Shown here piece by piece: positions 9,579 through 17,900 of a stretch of DNA of 64,000 bases (within the stretch, counting starts at the first letter, position 1; every line of letters begins with the position of its first letter). Where the stretch lies: assembly GCA_016933025.1 (NCBI GenBank), contig JAFGBT010000019.1, positions 1 to 64,000 of the forward strand. Reading direction: 5' to 3'. Made by a program: the position numbers and the translations under genes. The notes below the pieces were generated by a model. It had not been told where the DNA came from and did not search any database. It saw only the letters and a list, made by a program, of their open reading frames with translations. Source of the stretch: Spirochaetota bacterium (lineage in GTDB: Bacteria; Spirochaetota; UBA4802; UBA5550).

Positions 9579-10223
9579 TTATTTTCCTTTTGATTTGTCA
9601 CCCCATACAAGTTTGTGGACCTGGAGGTTGAGCCGGACCGGGAGGCAGTCGGCAAGTATCCGGCCTGCCAGTTCGGCCGCCGGCATGCCGTTCAATTCCG
9701 GCGTGAAATTAACGACCGGACCCCTGTGCGCCAGGTACTTTGCAATGAAATCACGGGCAAATTCATAATCATCCACTGAGGCAATTACGAATTTAACCTC
9801 GTCCCTGTCGGTGAGGTATTTAAGGTTCCGCGTTTCAAACGAATCGGATTCGCCGCTTGACGGCGTTTTAACGTCGACGATTTTCCGCACCTTTTCGGGC
9901 ACGTCCCTGATAAGAATGCTCCCGTTGGTTTCGATCTGGCATTTCCACCCGCGGTCGGTTATCATCTTTAAAAGATGGACCGTGTTGGTCTGCAAGAGCG
10001 GCTCGCCGCCCGTAATCGTGACATGATCCGCTGACGGATATTCCTCGATTTTACGGATTATCGCCTCAAGCTCCATTTCGCTTCCGGCGTCCCGGGCGTA
10101 CCTGGTGTCGCACCAGGTGCAGTCAAGATTGCATCCCGCCAGCCTGATGAATACGGCCGGGAGCCCGCACGTACATGTTTCACCCTGAATGGAATAAAAT
10201 ATTTCGTTTACAATGAGGCTCAT
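9579..10223 (-). CDS. queE: 7-carboxy-7-deazaguanine synthase
   Basis: QueE is a radical SAM enzyme that converts 6-carboxytetrahydropterin to 7-carboxy-7-deazaguanine on the way to preQ0 and queuosine. The 214-aa product has the N-terminal VNEIFYSIQGE, the CX3CX2C motif CNLDCTWC (about residues 31-38), VTITGGEPLLQ, and the late LQVHKLVWG. These are diagnostic of the family. The other queuosine genes (queC, queD, folE) are not in the window. It is probably the first gene of a minus-strand unit with the radical SAM gene at 8660. Confidence 0.93.
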   Translation of the reverse strand: MSLIVNEIFYSIQGETCTCGLPAVFIRLAGCNLDCTWCDTRYARDAGSEMELEAIIRKIEEYPSADHVTITGGEPLLQTNTVHLLKMITDRGWKCQIETNGSILIRDVPEKVRKIVDVKTPSSGESDSFETRNLKYLTDRDEVKFVIASVDDYEFARDFIAKYLAHRGPVVNFTPELNGMPAAELAGRILADCLPVRLNLQVHKLVWGDKSKGK

Positions 10224-10407
10224 GATACTATTATATCATAATCAGCTATTTAGTCAATGGACATTTTGCCGGATCGGTGGTAACGGGCCCCGGTGCGCTC
10301 AGAATTGAATATGATTTGCCCGCAGAGACTGTGTTGAATATATTGATGTCCGGGGAGTCGGGTTTCCTGAGGCCAGACCGGTGAGTGTACGGACGGAGTG
10401 AAAAATT

Positions 10408-10644
10408 ATGGCGGAACAGTTTGTCATTCGCGTTGAAACGTATTCGGGATATAAGGCGGACGAGCGGCCGATGACTTTCATCCTCGGGGAAACAAGGCAT
10501 GAGGTTTCGGAAATCATCGACCGATGGTACGGCCCGGATTACCGTTATTTCAAGGTGCGCGCCGACGACGGGTGCGTCTATATCCTGAAATATGACGAGT
10601 CACGGGACAGATGGGAGCTCGGATTTTATGACGCCCGCGGATAA
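10408..10644 (+). CDS. 78-aa hypothetical protein
   Basis: The product begins MAEQFVIRVETYSGYKADERP and is rich in aromatic and charged residues (FILGETRHEVSEIIDRWYG, YILKYDESRDRWELGFYD). A ribosome binding site (GGAG) lies about 9 nt before the ATG. No signal peptide or membrane segment is visible. It ends 62 bp before the second radical SAM gene and runs in the same direction, so it may be its partner. The sequence suggests a compact beta-rich fold. No family is recognised. Confidence 0.7.
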   Translation: MAEQFVIRVETYSGYKADERPMTFILGETRHEVSEIIDRWYGPDYRYFKVRADDGCVYILKYDESRDRWELGFYDARG

Positions 10645-10706
10645 AGAAGTTTTTAATTTGACGTGCAGGGCCCGCTTACGGATGATGAACGCGGAGTGCG
10701 ATAGCC

Positions 10707-11846
10707 ATGAGCTGTTTTGAATGCGGACCCATCCGTCCGCCGAGCGAGGCGGGGAGCATACTGCTGCGGCTGACCAGGAACTGCCACTGGAACAAGTGCG
10801 CGTTCTGCCCGGTCTACAAGAACACGAAATATTCCATGCGCACGGTTGACGAGGTGCTGCATGATATTGATTCGATAGCGTCGATCGCGGAGAGGATATA
10901 CGGCGAGCTCAACGTCCGATACCCCGACCGGAAGGACAACACGCAGGTGGTTCATGTCGTCAGGAACATGGATTTCGGCGATGCGGATTACGGCTGCGTC
11001 AGACAGGTGGCCTTCTGGATATACCACGGGATGAAGAGCATGTTCCTTCAAGATGCCGACGCGCTGGTGCTGAGGACCGAAAACCTGGTAACGATACTGA
11101 ACCACGCGCGTGAGAAATTCCCGACCATAGAGAGGATCACCACCTATTCGCGGGCGAAGACCATCAGCCGCAAGACCCTTGAGGAGCTGAAAACCCTCAG
11201 GGCGGCCGGTCTCGGCAGGATACACATCGGCATGGAGTCGGGTTCCGGGGCCGTCCTCGAGATGATCAACAAGGGCGTGACTCCCGAGGAACAGATCACC
11301 GCGGGCAGAAACGTGATGGCGGCCGGGTTCGAGCTTTCCGAGTATTTCATGCCGGGCCTGGGCGGCCGGGCGCTTTCGCGGGAGAACGCGATGGAGTCGG
11401 CGAGGGTATTGAGCGCCGTCAACCCGACGTTCATCAGGCTGCGCTCAACGATCCCGGTTCCCGGCACCCCGCTTTACGAAATGCTGCTCGACAAGCGGTG
11501 GGCGCCTCTCACGGAAGAGGAAAAGGTGCTGGAGATCAGACTATTCCTGGAAAACCTGGAGGGTATCACCAGCAGGGTGCAGAGCGATCACATTATGAAC
11601 CTGCTCGAGGATGTGGAGGGGACGCTTCCCGGCGACAGGGAGCGGATGCTCGACGTCATTGACGGCTTTCTCGGCATGAACCAGGACGATCGGGAGTCTT
11701 TCATCGTGGGGAGAAGGATCGGGAGGTACCGGTATCTGTCCGATTATGTCCCGATGCAGGATGTGGAAATGGTCAAGCGGGAAATAAAGAACCGCTACGC
11801 TTCGCTTGAAGACGGCATGCTCGAGATTCTTGCTCAATACATTTAG
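10707..11846 (+). CDS. Radical SAM protein, paralogue of the 8660 gene
   Basis: The 379-aa product has the motif CHWNKCAFC (CX4CX2C) at about residues 27-35, then YKNTKYSMRTVDEVLHDI, FLQDADALV, ITTYSRAKTI, and GLGRIHIGMESGSG as the likely SAM-contacting strand. It shares the N-terminal IRPPSEA block and overall order with the protein at 8660. It carries an insertion after the cluster motif (about residues 45-90) and a longer helical C-terminus. Its substrate is unknown. The spacing to the 78-aa gene suggests co-transcription. Confidence 0.85.
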   Translation: MSCFECGPIRPPSEAGSILLRLTRNCHWNKCAFCPVYKNTKYSMRTVDEVLHDIDSIASIAERIYGELNVRYPDRKDNTQVVHVVRNMDFGDADYGCVRQVAFWIYHGMKSMFLQDADALVLRTENLVTILNHAREKFPTIERITTYSRAKTISRKTLEELKTLRAAGLGRIHIGMESGSGAVLEMINKGVTPEEQITAGRNVMAAGFELSEYFMPGLGGRALSRENAMESARVLSAVNPTFIRLRSTIPVPGTPLYEMLLDKRWAPLTEEEKVLEIRLFLENLEGITSRVQSDHIMNLLEDVEGTLPGDRERMLDVIDGFLGMNQDDRESFIVGRRIGRYRYLSDYVPMQDVEMVKREIKNRYASLEDGMLEILAQYI

Positions 11847-11916
11847 CCGCACGATGAAATGTTTCCTTCGGTTCCGCCAGTCCGGTGAAAATTATTAAAT
11901 TCGGCTCTATTTGCTC

Positions 11917-11946
11917 TTGACATATTTTTTTCGATCTGTTTATTTT
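11917..11946 (+). promoter_or_regulatory. Candidate sigma70-type promoter for the STAS-pth unit
   Basis: A perfect -35 box TTGACA at 11917-11922 is followed after 18 bp by TATTTT at 11941-11946, within an AT-rich stretch upstream of the gene at 12011. This is a consensus match only. Confidence 0.5.
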
Positions 11947-12010
11947 TTAGAGGTTGTTGACAGTCGCCGGCTACGCCGTGCGGGAAACAAAAACGGATTG
12001 GTCTGCCGCC

Positions 12011-12349
12011 ATGAAGATTAAAAATACCGTATACGGGTCAACACCGGTCCTTCAAATAGAGGGGTCACTCTCCGCGGAAATGATATTCCAGTTCGAGAGG
12101 GAGATCGACCGGTACCTGGAGGATCCTCCCGATCTGGTTATTGATTTCACGAAGGTAACGTTCATCGACAGCGCCGCGCTCGGATCCTTCCTGAAATATG
12201 TTTCACTGTTTCGGAAGCGGAGCAGGCATCTGCTCATCTCCGGCGTCAGCTCTCAGATACTGGAGGTGTTTAAGTTGACCGGCGTCACCGACCAGATAAT
12301 GCTCTACGATACCCCTCAGAACGCGATTGAATTCTTGAACGAAAAATGA
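12011..12349 (+). CDS. Anti-anti-sigma factor (STAS domain)
   Basis: This 112-aa single-domain STAS protein is of the SpoIIAA/RsbV type. The strand-loop-helix VTFIDSAALGSFLKYV holds the likely phosphorylated serine at about residue 54 (IDSAALG). Family members bind an anti-sigma kinase when dephosphorylated by a PP2C phosphatase, so the PP2C proteins at 49316 and 59524 are possible upstream partners (inference). The ATG at 12011 gives a normal N-terminus for the family (MKIKNTVYG); a TTG start at 11954 would add 19 unlikely residues. It is followed by pth after 30 bp. Confidence 0.88.
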   Translation: MKIKNTVYGSTPVLQIEGSLSAEMIFQFEREIDRYLEDPPDLVIDFTKVTFIDSAALGSFLKYVSLFRKRSRHLLISGVSSQILEVFKLTGVTDQIMLYDTPQNAIEFLNEK

Positions 12350-12379
12350 CCGTCCTGTCCCTATATGGAGAAAGCTGAA

Positions 12380-12916
12380 ATGTTCGTCGTTGCCTGCCTC
12401 GGTAATCCGGGAAAAAAGTATTCCAAAAACCGGCACAACATAGGGTTCATGATAGGCGATATAATATCGAATCAATACGGGATCGCCCTGAACGCCTCGT
12501 CTTTCGATTCGATAACCGGGAGGGGCGCTGTAGAGGGCCGCGAGGTGCTTATCCTGCTGCCCCAGGAGTACATGAACAACAGCGGTGGCCCGATAAAGAA
12601 GGCGACCGATTATTACAAAGTCCCGCCGGAGCGGCTGGTGGTCCTTCACGACGATATCGAACTCGGCTTCGGGCTGCTGCAGTGCAAATTCGGCGGCGGA
12701 CACAAGGGCCATAACGGCATACGATCGATCGTCCAGGAACTGGGGACGCCCGATTTTCACCGGATACGCTTCGGCGTGGGAAGGCCGGACCACCCGGATA
12801 TCGGTGTCGCCGACCATGTCCTGTCGAATTTCACCGCAGAAGAGATGACCCGCATTCGGGAGCTTGTCCCCTCAGTAATTGACATGCTGGTTACCGTTAT
12901 GAACACGGGAGGATAG
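12380..12916 (+). CDS. pth: Peptidyl-tRNA hydrolase
   Basis: Pth cleaves peptidyl-tRNA released from stalled ribosomes. The 178-aa product has the family landmarks LGNPGKKY, the catalytic histidine in KNRHNIGF, PQEYMNNSG, LHDDIELGFG with the supporting aspartate, and the GGGHKGHNGIRS loop. Length is slightly below the E. coli enzyme (194 aa). The ATG at 12380 is preferred because GGAG lies 9 nt upstream and it gives the standard MFVVACLGNPG start; an in-frame ATG at 12365 is the alternative. Confidence 0.95.
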   Translation: MFVVACLGNPGKKYSKNRHNIGFMIGDIISNQYGIALNASSFDSITGRGAVEGREVLILLPQEYMNNSGGPIKKATDYYKVPPERLVVLHDDIELGFGLLQCKFGGGHKGHNGIRSIVQELGTPDFHRIRFGVGRPDHPDIGVADHVLSNFTAEEMTRIRELVPSVIDMLVTVMNTGG

Positions 12917-12994
12917 GGCGAAACGCTTCAATGGCCGGGTTGAATCCGCCCCCGGCATTTTTCAATATATTATCCGATGAAAAAGGAGGGTGCA

Positions 12995-13543
12995 ATGCGC
13001 GTTATCGTTCCCCTTGCAGAGGGCTTCGAGGAGATCGAGGCCGTGACTATCATCGATGTCCTGAGAAGGGCTGGCGTGGAGGTTACCTCCGCCTTTTTGA
13101 AAAAAAATCCGGTAACGGGCTCACATGCCATATCAGTGACGGCCGATAAGAATATTGAAGGGATTAAATCGTCTGATTTTGACTGCATGGTCCTGCCTGG
13201 CGGAATGCCGGGAAGCGCAAACCTGAAGGATGACCAGCGGGTTATAGAACTGGCGCGCGAATTTTCATCAAAGGAAAAGATTGTCGCCGCCATCTGCGCG
13301 GCGCCGCTGGTTCTGGGATACGCGGGCGTTCTGAAAGGAAGGCGCGCCACCTGCTATCCCGGTTTTGAGGCTCAGATGACGGGCGCGACGCCGGTAGCTG
13401 ATCCGGTGGTCCGCGACGGTACGGTCATCACCGGCAGGGGGCCCGGCTGCGCAATCCCCTTCGCCCTTGAACTCGTAGCGGCGCTCGCGGGAAAACAGGT
13501 TGCAGAACAGCTCAGAGAGAGCATGCAGGTATACTGGATGTGA
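12995..13543 (+). CDS. DJ-1/PfpI family protein (YajL-like)
   Basis: The 182-aa product belongs to the class-I glutamine amidotransferase-like DJ-1 group. Landmarks are PLAEGFEEIEAVTIIDVLRR with the conserved glutamate, VLPGGMPGS, and the nucleophile elbow AAICAAPLVL with its reactive cysteine at about residue 101. Proteins of this group are described as redox-responsive chaperones or deglycases; the activity here is not decided by sequence. The start at 12995 follows GGAGG with a 5-nt spacer; an ATG 18 bp upstream lacks this. The gene at 13548 follows after 4 bp. Confidence 0.88.
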   Translation: MRVIVPLAEGFEEIEAVTIIDVLRRAGVEVTSAFLKKNPVTGSHAISVTADKNIEGIKSSDFDCMVLPGGMPGSANLKDDQRVIELAREFSSKEKIVAAICAAPLVLGYAGVLKGRRATCYPGFEAQMTGATPVADPVVRDGTVITGRGPGCAIPFALELVAALAGKQVAEQLRESMQVYWM

Positions 13544-13547
13544 TGGC

Positions 13548-14918
13548 ATGAAAGAGCAGAAGAGAATGATGTACAAGGCGGGCTCCTATATTTACATAGA
13601 GGGCGATGAAGATGTCGATGAGGTGTACATCGTTGAGAAGGGCCAGGTAGAATTCAAAAGCACCAACGAGAGAATGAGAAGCCACGGAAGCAGCGCCGGA
13701 TCAGGGGACGTATTCGGGTTCGTGTCTTCCCTGAGCCGCCGTCCCCGGATGGAAACCGCCTTTGCGAAGGTAAACAGCTCGATTCTCGTGTTCACGAGGG
13801 AAAAATTCCTCTCACTTCTGCAGAAAAATTCGGAAATAGCGATCAAGCTCCTCAATTCCTACGCGGACGAGCTCCGGCTTTATGACACCATGATATTTCC
13901 CCTGGGAGGGCGAAAAGAGGTGTTTTCTTCTGCAGATTTCCAGCTCTTTAGCCTGGGGGTGTATTACTTCAAGAGCAAGATGAACGCCAACGCCCTGTAT
14001 ATTTTGAACCGCTACCTGGAGCTTTATCCGGCCGGGGAGAACAGCGCCGAGGCGAAAAAAATAATCGGCGAAATAAAGAAAGGGGGGATCTCCAGGACGC
14101 CCGACGCGGTGCCGGATGGCATTTATCGACGGTACGCCGACAGGCAGATAATTTTCTGCGAGCATGAGCCGGGGGACCATCTCTTCATCATCAAGAAGGG
14201 CCGAGTCAAGATCGTCAAATACCATAACGACAGCGAAATCATCCTTTCGGTGCTCAAGGAGGGAGATATTTTCGGCGAGCTCGCCATTGTCTCAGACAAG
14301 CCGCGGAACGCCACGGCCGTCAGCTTCGGCACAACAATCGTTCTCCCCATCGACAAGGACTCAATGGTCAAGCTAATAAAGAAATCGTCGGACCTGATGA
14401 AGAGGATATTTAACGCAATCAGCCAGAGGGTATGGTTCACCTTCATCCGCATGGAGTCGAAGTTCTATCAGAAGCCGATCACCAGGATCTACGCCTTTCT
14501 CGAGAACAAGCTCATTGAAGACAATATCTCGCTCAAGAGCCGCGAGCCCCACACCTTTAATTTCGGCATCGACGAGCTGATTAAAATGACGAACACACCG
14601 GCGGACAAGGTGGCCGCCTCGACCATGGAAATCACAAAAGACCAGAACCTGACCTTTAATCTCGGGCAGACGGTTATCGAGAACCCGAGTTTGGTATCGT
14701 CGAAAGCCCGGTATCATCGGTCGCGCGACCACCTGTACGAAACAGGGGAAGGAGAGAAAGAGGAACTGCCGCCGCCGCGGGTGCAGGAGGAATCGGCATC
14801 GGAGTTCTTCGAGGATATCTCCGATATGAGGGTCCCCGAAGCGGCTTCTCCTGATGAGCCGGCAGGGCCTTCCAGCACTCTCTTCGAGGAGCTGGAAGGC
14901 GAGGTAAAAATTGATTGA
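13548..14918 (+). CDS. Protein with two cyclic-nucleotide-binding domains
   Basis: The 456-aa product has a first cNMP-like beta roll (about residues 5-125), a TPR-like helical linker (ALYILNRYLELYPAGENSAEAK), and a second cNMP-binding domain (about 190-310). A helical segment around DELIKMTNTPADKVAAS follows and may be a Crp-type helix-turn-helix. The tail is an acidic disordered segment. The second domain keeps the phosphate cassette IFGELAIVSDKPRNAT; the first lacks it. The domain order suggests a nucleotide-sensing regulator, with DNA binding unproven. It follows the DJ-1 gene by 4 bp. Confidence 0.82.
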   Translation: MKEQKRMMYKAGSYIYIEGDEDVDEVYIVEKGQVEFKSTNERMRSHGSSAGSGDVFGFVSSLSRRPRMETAFAKVNSSILVFTREKFLSLLQKNSEIAIKLLNSYADELRLYDTMIFPLGGRKEVFSSADFQLFSLGVYYFKSKMNANALYILNRYLELYPAGENSAEAKKIIGEIKKGGISRTPDAVPDGIYRRYADRQIIFCEHEPGDHLFIIKKGRVKIVKYHNDSEIILSVLKEGDIFGELAIVSDKPRNATAVSFGTTIVLPIDKDSMVKLIKKSSDLMKRIFNAISQRVWFTFIRMESKFYQKPITRIYAFLENKLIEDNISLKSREPHTFNFGIDELIKMTNTPADKVAASTMEITKDQNLTFNLGQTVIENPSLVSSKARYHRSRDHLYETGEGEKEELPPPRVQEESASEFFEDISDMRVPEAASPDEPAGPSSTLFEELEGEVKID

Positions 14919-14970
14919 TGAAATCCTGCGTCCCGACGTCGTGGCGCTTTACCCGTCGCCGTCAAGGCAT

Positions 14971-14989
14971 CGCGTTTCCCTGAAACGCG
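14971..14989. other. Hairpin between genes
   Basis: An 8-bp perfect stem, CGCGTTTC with GAAACGCG, closes a CCT loop about 50 bp after the cNMP gene. It lacks a following T-tract, so it may be an RNA-stabilising or weak terminating structure. Confidence 0.45.
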
Positions 14990-15101
14990 TCGATTTGTGA
15001 TTGACTCATTCATTCATGTTCCGCAAAATATCAGCAACCGGTGGACGGCTCGATCAAGCGCTCCCGTTTTTTACACGAGACCTGTTCCGTGGAGGGATGA
15101 A

Positions 15102-15713
15102 ATGAAATACACTGTGGTCAAGCAATTCTCAAACGGATTTATAGATAATGTCTTTTCGTTCATGTTCAAATGGGTGGACTGCGGCAAAATGTTTCTCGAG
15201 TTTCTCTGGTCGTTTCTCGAGATATGGATAGCCTTTTTCCTGATCTTTTACAACGCCTTCATGTACGTGTATTACCTCTTTCTGTTTTTAATCGACCGGG
15301 GGACCGAATCAAGCACCGGGTATTTTCGGCTGAGGGGAACCTACAGCGGGTCGTCGGCAATGCCGAAATTTGAGACGACCCGCGGGCCGATCGCCATACC
15401 GCCGCAGTACGGCAGAGCGGCGGAAACGGCGATGGCGAAAACGGCGGCAGCGGCTTCCAAGACCGTAACGTCGGTTAAGTCGGCGGGATTTGTTGCCGCG
15501 CGCGGGGTGAAGAAATCGGCGATAAAGGGATTTTTCAACTCGGTGGTGGATTTTTTCAGGTACCTCGGGGAGCTTATAGCGAAGCCCTTCAAGAAACTGG
15601 TGCTCCTGTTTGACCGGGGTGCCGAACTGAGACAGCATCGAGCTGCGCAATCCGATGAGAGTAAAAGCCTCATAGACGAATACATAAAGGAATACGAGCA
15701 GAAGCGGAAATAA
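15102..15713 (+). CDS. Membrane protein of unknown function
   Basis: The 203-aa product has a strongly hydrophobic, aromatic-rich region at about residues 28-65 (FLEFLWSFLEIWIAFFLIFYN, continuing through YVYYLFLFLID), probably one or two membrane spans. An Ala/Lys-rich stretch follows (about 105-140), then a hydrophobic amphipathic region (FFNSVVDFFRYLGELI) and a charged tail. The start at 15102 follows GGAGGG with a short spacer. The frame opens 105 bp earlier, but that part looks non-coding. Its stop is immediately adjacent to the convergent YjbQ gene. No family is recognised. Confidence 0.7.
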   Translation: MKYTVVKQFSNGFIDNVFSFMFKWVDCGKMFLEFLWSFLEIWIAFFLIFYNAFMYVYYLFLFLIDRGTESSTGYFRLRGTYSGSSAMPKFETTRGPIAIPPQYGRAAETAMAKTAAAASKTVTSVKSAGFVAARGVKKSAIKGFFNSVVDFFRYLGELIAKPFKKLVLLFDRGAELRQHRAAQSDESKSLIDEYIKEYEQKRK

Positions 15714-16130
15714 TCAGCAGATCATCTGAATCAGTATCTCCCTCTTCCGCGCCCTGGTATCGCAGTCGATGAGAACGACCTGCTGCCAGGTCCCTAATGC
15801 CACATCCCCGTCGACGATCGGCACGGTACACTGCGGGCCGATGAGCGCAGCCTGCAGGTGAGACGAGCCGTTGTCATCGTGCCACGTCTCATGGTGACGG
15901 TAGTCGCCCCCGTATGGTATCAGCTTTTCCAGAAAGGTGTCGATGTCCTGCTTCAGGCCCGGTTCGTATTCAATGGTGGTTATGCCCGCGGTGGAGCCGG
16001 GCGCGAATACCACGGCGATGCCGGCCTCAATGCCATGTGAATGAACCGCTTGGCGCAGACGCGGCGTAAGGTCAACCACGTCTCGGTTTCCCTTTGTTGA
16101 TACGGAAATATAGGCGGTTTTTACCGGCAT
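15714..16130 (-). CDS. yjbQ: YjbQ family protein (UPF0047)
   Basis: The 138-aa product has the family motifs STAGITTIEYEPG, a histidine-rich loop (YRHHETWHDDNGSSHL) and LGTWQQVVLIDCDTRARKREI. Family members form trimers with a histidine-based metal site, and a weak thiamine-phosphate synthase activity is reported for E. coli YjbQ; the physiological role is unsettled. The start at 16130 is preceded by GGAGG with a 7-nt spacer, which rules out the longer frame to 16190. It is monocistronic and convergent with the membrane protein gene. Confidence 0.92.
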   Translation of the reverse strand: MPVKTAYISVSTKGNRDVVDLTPRLRQAVHSHGIEAGIAVVFAPGSTAGITTIEYEPGLKQDIDTFLEKLIPYGGDYRHHETWHDDNGSSHLQAALIGPQCTVPIVDGDVALGTWQQVVLIDCDTRARKREILIQMIC

Positions 16131-16340
16131 GGGCTTCCTCCTCTTCCAATTATCAGGTGCATTCTGCAGCATATTGATATAAACAGTCATGTCATTTTTT
16201 GATTAATCGCTTGAAAAGAATAGATTAGCTATTTTATCTGGACGCACCGGGAATTTCCGGACGGCCAAGCTTCAGAGGCCGGGATAACGTAGACAAGAAA
16301 TGCCGGCTGTCGTGAATTATTGAGCCGCAGGGATGAAAAA

Positions 16341-17810
16341 ATGAAAGATCTGAAGAAATTGTTTTACCCGGAAAGCATCGCTATCGTCGGGGCCACGGAA
16401 TCAAAGCTGAAATGGGGTTCTTTCGTAACGACGAACATTCTCGATGGGGGATTCAAGGGCCCCGTGTACCCGATCGCGCAGGGGAGGGAGACGGTTTACG
16501 GCATCAAGGCCTACAGGACCGTTAGCGATGTACCGGGAAAGATTGATCTGGTCTACATCGCGACGCCGGCGTCAACGGTAATGGGCATACTCCGCGAGTG
16601 CGTTGAAAAGGATATCCACAACGTGGTCATCATATCCTCGGGATTCAGCGAGGTGGGAGGCGAAGGAAAAAAAATTGAGGATGAGATGGCGGATTTTGCC
16701 GTCAAAAACGGGATCAATGTTGTCGGCCCCAATACCATGGGAATGTCGAACCTGAACTGGTTCCTGCACGGGACCGGCGCACACCCGCGTCCCAAGCCGG
16801 GCGGAATCTCCATTATAGCCCAGAGCGGCAACGTCGGCAACCAGATCATGCTCTGGGCGGAGCTTGAGGGTTTCGGCATCAACAAGTTCGTCGGCTCGGG
16901 CAACGAGGCGGTTCTGAAGGTCGAGGACTATCTGGCGTATTTCAACGATGACGACGATACAACGGTCATCCTGATGTACCTTGAAGGAGTCGACGACGGG
17001 AGGAAATTTCTGGACATAGCGAAAAACGCGTCGCTGAAAAAGCCGGTGATAGCCCTGAAAGCCGGACGAACCGCAGGGGGAAGCAGGGCGGCAGCGTCGC
17101 ATACCGGCGCCATGGCCGGATCGTTCCAGATATTCGAGAGCGTGATGAGACAGACCGGCATCATGATGGCCATGAACCCGACGGAACTCCTCGAGCTTTC
17201 GGCCGCATTTGACTGCTACCCGCTCCCGAAGGGGAACAGGGTCGGCATCGTGACGCTGGGCGGCGGATGGGGCGTTATTACCGCAGACGAGTGCGAGGAG
17301 CGCGGCCTGGTGCTCCCCCCCCTGCCGGACGAGATCAGGAGCAAACTCGACAAAAAACTCCCCCCCTTCTGGAGCAGGGCCAACCCGGTGGACATGGTCG
17401 GGCAGCCTGATGTCGAGCTTTTCAAGGAAACGGTCGAGCTGATGGTGTCTTCAGATGCCTTTGACGCCATCATCGTGCTGGGGCTCGTCGGCGCGTCACG
17501 CTTCGGTATCAGGCCGATGCAGGCGGCGAATCGTCTCGGCTACATACCGGACGAAGAGATACGGACGATTGAAGCGGGATCCTCGTTTTTTGAAAAACTT
17601 TTTTTAGATGCGATTTTAACCATGATGAATAAATATGAGAAGCCGATATACCCGGTTTCCCTTGCGTCGTTTCCCAACGATGACATCATGTATACCAAGG
17701 AAGGAAGCAGGTACAAGATAATCGTGTACAAGACCCCGGAGATGGCGGTGCTCTGCCTCTCGAAACAGCAACTGTACAGCAAATATCTGCGGTTGCGCTG
17801 GGACGAATGA
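16341..17810 (+). CDS. Acyl-CoA synthetase (ADP-forming), alpha-type subunit
   Basis: The 489-aa product has a CoA-binding Rossmann domain at the N-terminus (FYPESIAIVGATESKLKWG, then VYPIAQGRETVYG) followed by the two succinyl-CoA-synthetase-like ligase domains. The phosphohistidine loop is AAASHTGAMAG (about residue 260), with GGGWGVITADECEERG later. The family converts acyl-CoA + ADP + Pi to acid + CoA + ATP. The ATP-grasp beta half is absent here and not adjacent, so the enzyme may need a separate beta subunit elsewhere. The ATG at 16341 follows AGGG; the TTG at 16320 is less likely. Confidence 0.85.
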   Translation: MKDLKKLFYPESIAIVGATESKLKWGSFVTTNILDGGFKGPVYPIAQGRETVYGIKAYRTVSDVPGKIDLVYIATPASTVMGILRECVEKDIHNVVIISSGFSEVGGEGKKIEDEMADFAVKNGINVVGPNTMGMSNLNWFLHGTGAHPRPKPGGISIIAQSGNVGNQIMLWAELEGFGINKFVGSGNEAVLKVEDYLAYFNDDDDTTVILMYLEGVDDGRKFLDIAKNASLKKPVIALKAGRTAGGSRAAASHTGAMAGSFQIFESVMRQTGIMMAMNPTELLELSAAFDCYPLPKGNRVGIVTLGGGWGVITADECEERGLVLPPLPDEIRSKLDKKLPPFWSRANPVDMVGQPDVELFKETVELMVSSDAFDAIIVLGLVGASRFGIRPMQAANRLGYIPDEEIRTIEAGSSFFEKLFLDAILTMMNKYEKPIYPVSLASFPNDDIMYTKEGSRYKIIVYKTPEMAVLCLSKQQLYSKYLRLRWDE

Positions 17811-17846
17811 GCGGCGGCATTACGATCACGCGGCCGATAAAATAAC

Positions 17847-17875
17847 TTGACTTTTTCTAACCGGCATACTAAGAG
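17847..17875 (+). promoter_or_regulatory. Possible promoter of the pgs operon
   Basis: A -35 like TTGACT (17847-17852) with a weak -10 like TAAGAG (17870-17875) at 17-bp spacing lies before pgsB. The -10 match is poor. Confidence 0.3.
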
Positions 17876-17900
17876 AACGGGCTGACAGCGGGGGCCTATC

